Positions 63,099-64,000 of a stretch of 64,000 nt of DNA are shown here, in pieces. A program made the translations under genes and the position numbers. Positions within the stretch are counted from its first letter, which is position 1, and each line of letters opens with the position of its first letter. The notes below the pieces were generated by a model. It was not told the DNA's origin. It saw only the letters and a program-made list of their open reading frames with translations, and ran no database searches. This stretch comes from Anaerococcus senegalensis JC48 (lineage in GTDB: Bacteria; Bacillota; Clostridia; Tissierellales; Peptoniphilaceae), in contig NZ_HE578907.1 of the NCBI RefSeq assembly GCF_000321005.1, positions 1,170,059 to 1,234,058 on the forward strand. Direction: 5' to 3'.

Positions 63099-64000
63099 AT
63101 GAAAAATTCTAAAAAAATAATTTTTGCTAGTGCTTTGACACTTGCTCTATCAGTTGGAACAATTTTACCAGAAAATGTAAAAGCAGATGATACTAATCCT
63201 ACTAGTAGTGAACAAAAGGTTGATGATACTGTAACATTGGACTTATATTTCAAATTAGGTAATAAAGATACTGAGTTAAAAATGGGAAACAATGTTGCTG
63301 ATATTAATGGAATACCTTATTCAATTGATTATGATTCGATAGGGAATTATCCTGCTAAAAGAGGAACGACTCTAAATATAAAAGTTAAAAATTCTTCTGA
63401 AGCTGGTGCAAAATATTATGCTGAAGGAACTTTTGACGTTCCAAAAGAAGGTTACAAATATAAAGATGATATAACTATAATTTTAAAAGAAATTAATAGT
63501 GAAGTAAATCCAACAAAACCTGATGATAAAAAAGATGAATCTACTGATAAAAAAGAAAATGATGACAAAGATAATAATGTAAAGCCTGAAGATAATAAAG
63601 ATAATAAGGATAAAAACACAGAAGTAGAAAATAAAGATAATAAAGAAAATATTTCTGATAACAAAGAAGAAAAAGATAAAAAAGAAAATATTTCTGATAA
63701 TAAAGAAGAAGACAAGAAAAACGACGATAATAAAACAGAAAATAAAAATGATGACAGCAATATAGATACTGAACAAAAAGAAGATGACAAAAATAAAGAT
63801 TCTTCCTCTCAAAAAGGTAGTGGAATGGGAGAAGGCTCTTTAAAAGAAGACTTAGAATTCAAAACTTATGATACAAAAGAAGAAGCTATTGAAAAAGCAA
63901 AAGAAGCTCTTAAAAATAATGACAAATATAATCATTACGAAATAAAAACTACTGAAGATGGAAAATATTATTATGAATTGAGCAAAAAAGATAAGGAAGA
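63099..64000 (+). CDS. Secreted charged surface protein, C-terminus beyond the window
   Basis: 300 codons are visible, open to the right edge. Start ATG at 63099 with GGAGG 5 nt upstream. Signal peptide MKNSKKIIFASALTLALSVG with probable cleavage after VKA (residue 29). Residues about 45-135 form a small beta-rich domain (DLYFKLGNKDTELKMG, EGTFDVPKEGYKYKDDITI). Residues about 140-245 are low-complexity lysine/aspartate/glutamate/asparagine with KENISDNKEE repeated, probably a wall-spanning stalk. A folded module starts near 255 (FKTYDTKEEAIEKAKEALKN...YYYELSK). An LPxTG or other wall anchor, if any, would be outside the window. Likely an adhesin or matrix-binding surface protein; no function assigned. 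Confidence 0.85.
   Translation, partial: MKNSKKIIFASALTLALSVGTILPENVKADDTNPTSSEQKVDDTVTLDLYFKLGNKDTELKMGNNVADINGIPYSIDYDSIGNYPAKRGTTLNIKVKNSSEAGAKYYAEGTFDVPKEGYKYKDDITIILKEINSEVNPTKPDDKKDESTDKKENDDKDNNVKPEDNKDNKDKNTEVENKDNKENISDNKEEKDKKENISDNKEEDKKNDDNKTENKNDDSNIDTEQKEDDKNKDSSSQKGSGMGEGSLKEDLEFKTYDTKEEAIEKAKEALKNNDKYNHYEIKTTEDGKYYYELSKKDKE

Noticed and set aside
62933-63292. 119-codon minus-strand frame across the divergent control region
   Set aside because: It covers the signal-peptide region of the surface protein on the other strand and the dyads; no ribosome site, no recognisable product.
63452-63812. Two long minus-strand reading frames opposite the surface protein gene
   Set aside because: They are the complement of the K/D/E/N-rich stalk and read as low-complexity S/F/L/I protein. 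No ribosome site is present, and the plus-strand gene has a signal peptide and GGAGG.
1-64000. tRNA and rRNA genes
   Set aside because: I looked for tRNA-like cloverleaf and rRNA sequence in the gaps and found none, although a full covariance-model scan was not possible.

Overview
The window is strongly AT-rich DNA from a low-G+C Gram-positive anaerobe. A Clostridia/Tissierellia-type anaerobic coccus (Anaerococcus/Peptoniphilus-like) fits best. The evidence is AGGAGG ribosome sites, a T-box leader, an FMN riboswitch, RNase M5, an LCP/CpsBCD capsule system, two fermentative alcohol dehydrogenases and oxygen-independent metabolism. The genus is an inference from gene content only. Most genes are on the minus strand; only the PTS transporter, the UDP-sugar dehydrogenase, PepC and the surface protein at the right edge are on the plus strand.

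Layout. 1-4028: antimicrobial-peptide sensing and detoxification module (BceRS-like two-component system plus BceAB-like ABC transporter; the permease runs off the left edge). 4087-4268: palindromic repeat. 4267-6231: NADP-type secondary alcohol dehydrogenase with a CobW GTPase directly behind it. 6504-11603: threonine dehydratase, MurE, a flavoprotein and a SAF-domain oxidoreductase in one tight run. 11944-13449: glucose-family PTS EIICB. 14067-18455: glutaredoxin, then the conserved rsmA-rnmV-tatD-metG block, with tatD broken by a one-base indel in a poly-A run. 19034-20515: tyrS with T-box. 20545-21249: XRE regulator plus small partner protein with tandem operators. 21980-25055: iron alcohol dehydrogenase and a DUF3100 membrane protein. 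25440-26918: UDP-glucose dehydrogenase fused to an XRE DNA-binding domain. 27928-44810: a roughly 17-kb capsule/glycan operon. 44967-46286: PepC. 47232-53613: tetrapyrrole operon (hemA, sirC-like, hemC-cobA-hemD fusion, hemB, hemL). 53735-58904: sugar kinase, S41 lipoprotein, and the tsaE-tsaB-rimI-tsaD block. 59146-60639: RibU with FMN riboswitch and an orphan regulator. 60781-62921: a frameshifted protein with an HsdS-like C-terminus. 63099-64000: start of a charged secreted surface protein.

The most unusual content is non-coding. A family of intergenic repeats with CCCATCTCGA/TCGAGATGGG ends and internal AGAGATCTCT boxes fills the gaps at 4087, 13540-14060, 21325-21855, 27082-27798 and 46320-47131. 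Three of the four large arrays lie exactly between converging genes. Some copies carry in their hairpin loop a second, separate module of about 86 nt. That module has three predicted hairpins, including a GNRA tetraloop hairpin and a constant TTGATTT loop. The window contains both occupied and empty copies of the site. One module is itself inserted in the tetraloop of another, and the stems change in a compensatory way between copies. This looks like a non-autonomous, structure-targeting mobile element or structured RNA that I do not recognise.

The capsule operon also stands out. It joins a bacillosamine-type start (4,6-dehydratase, aminotransferase, phosphoglycosyl transferase) to three ATP-grasp ligases and an ornithine-cyclodeaminase-family reductase, but has no acetyltransferase. 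This suggests a glycan whose amino sugar carries an amino-acid-derived group.
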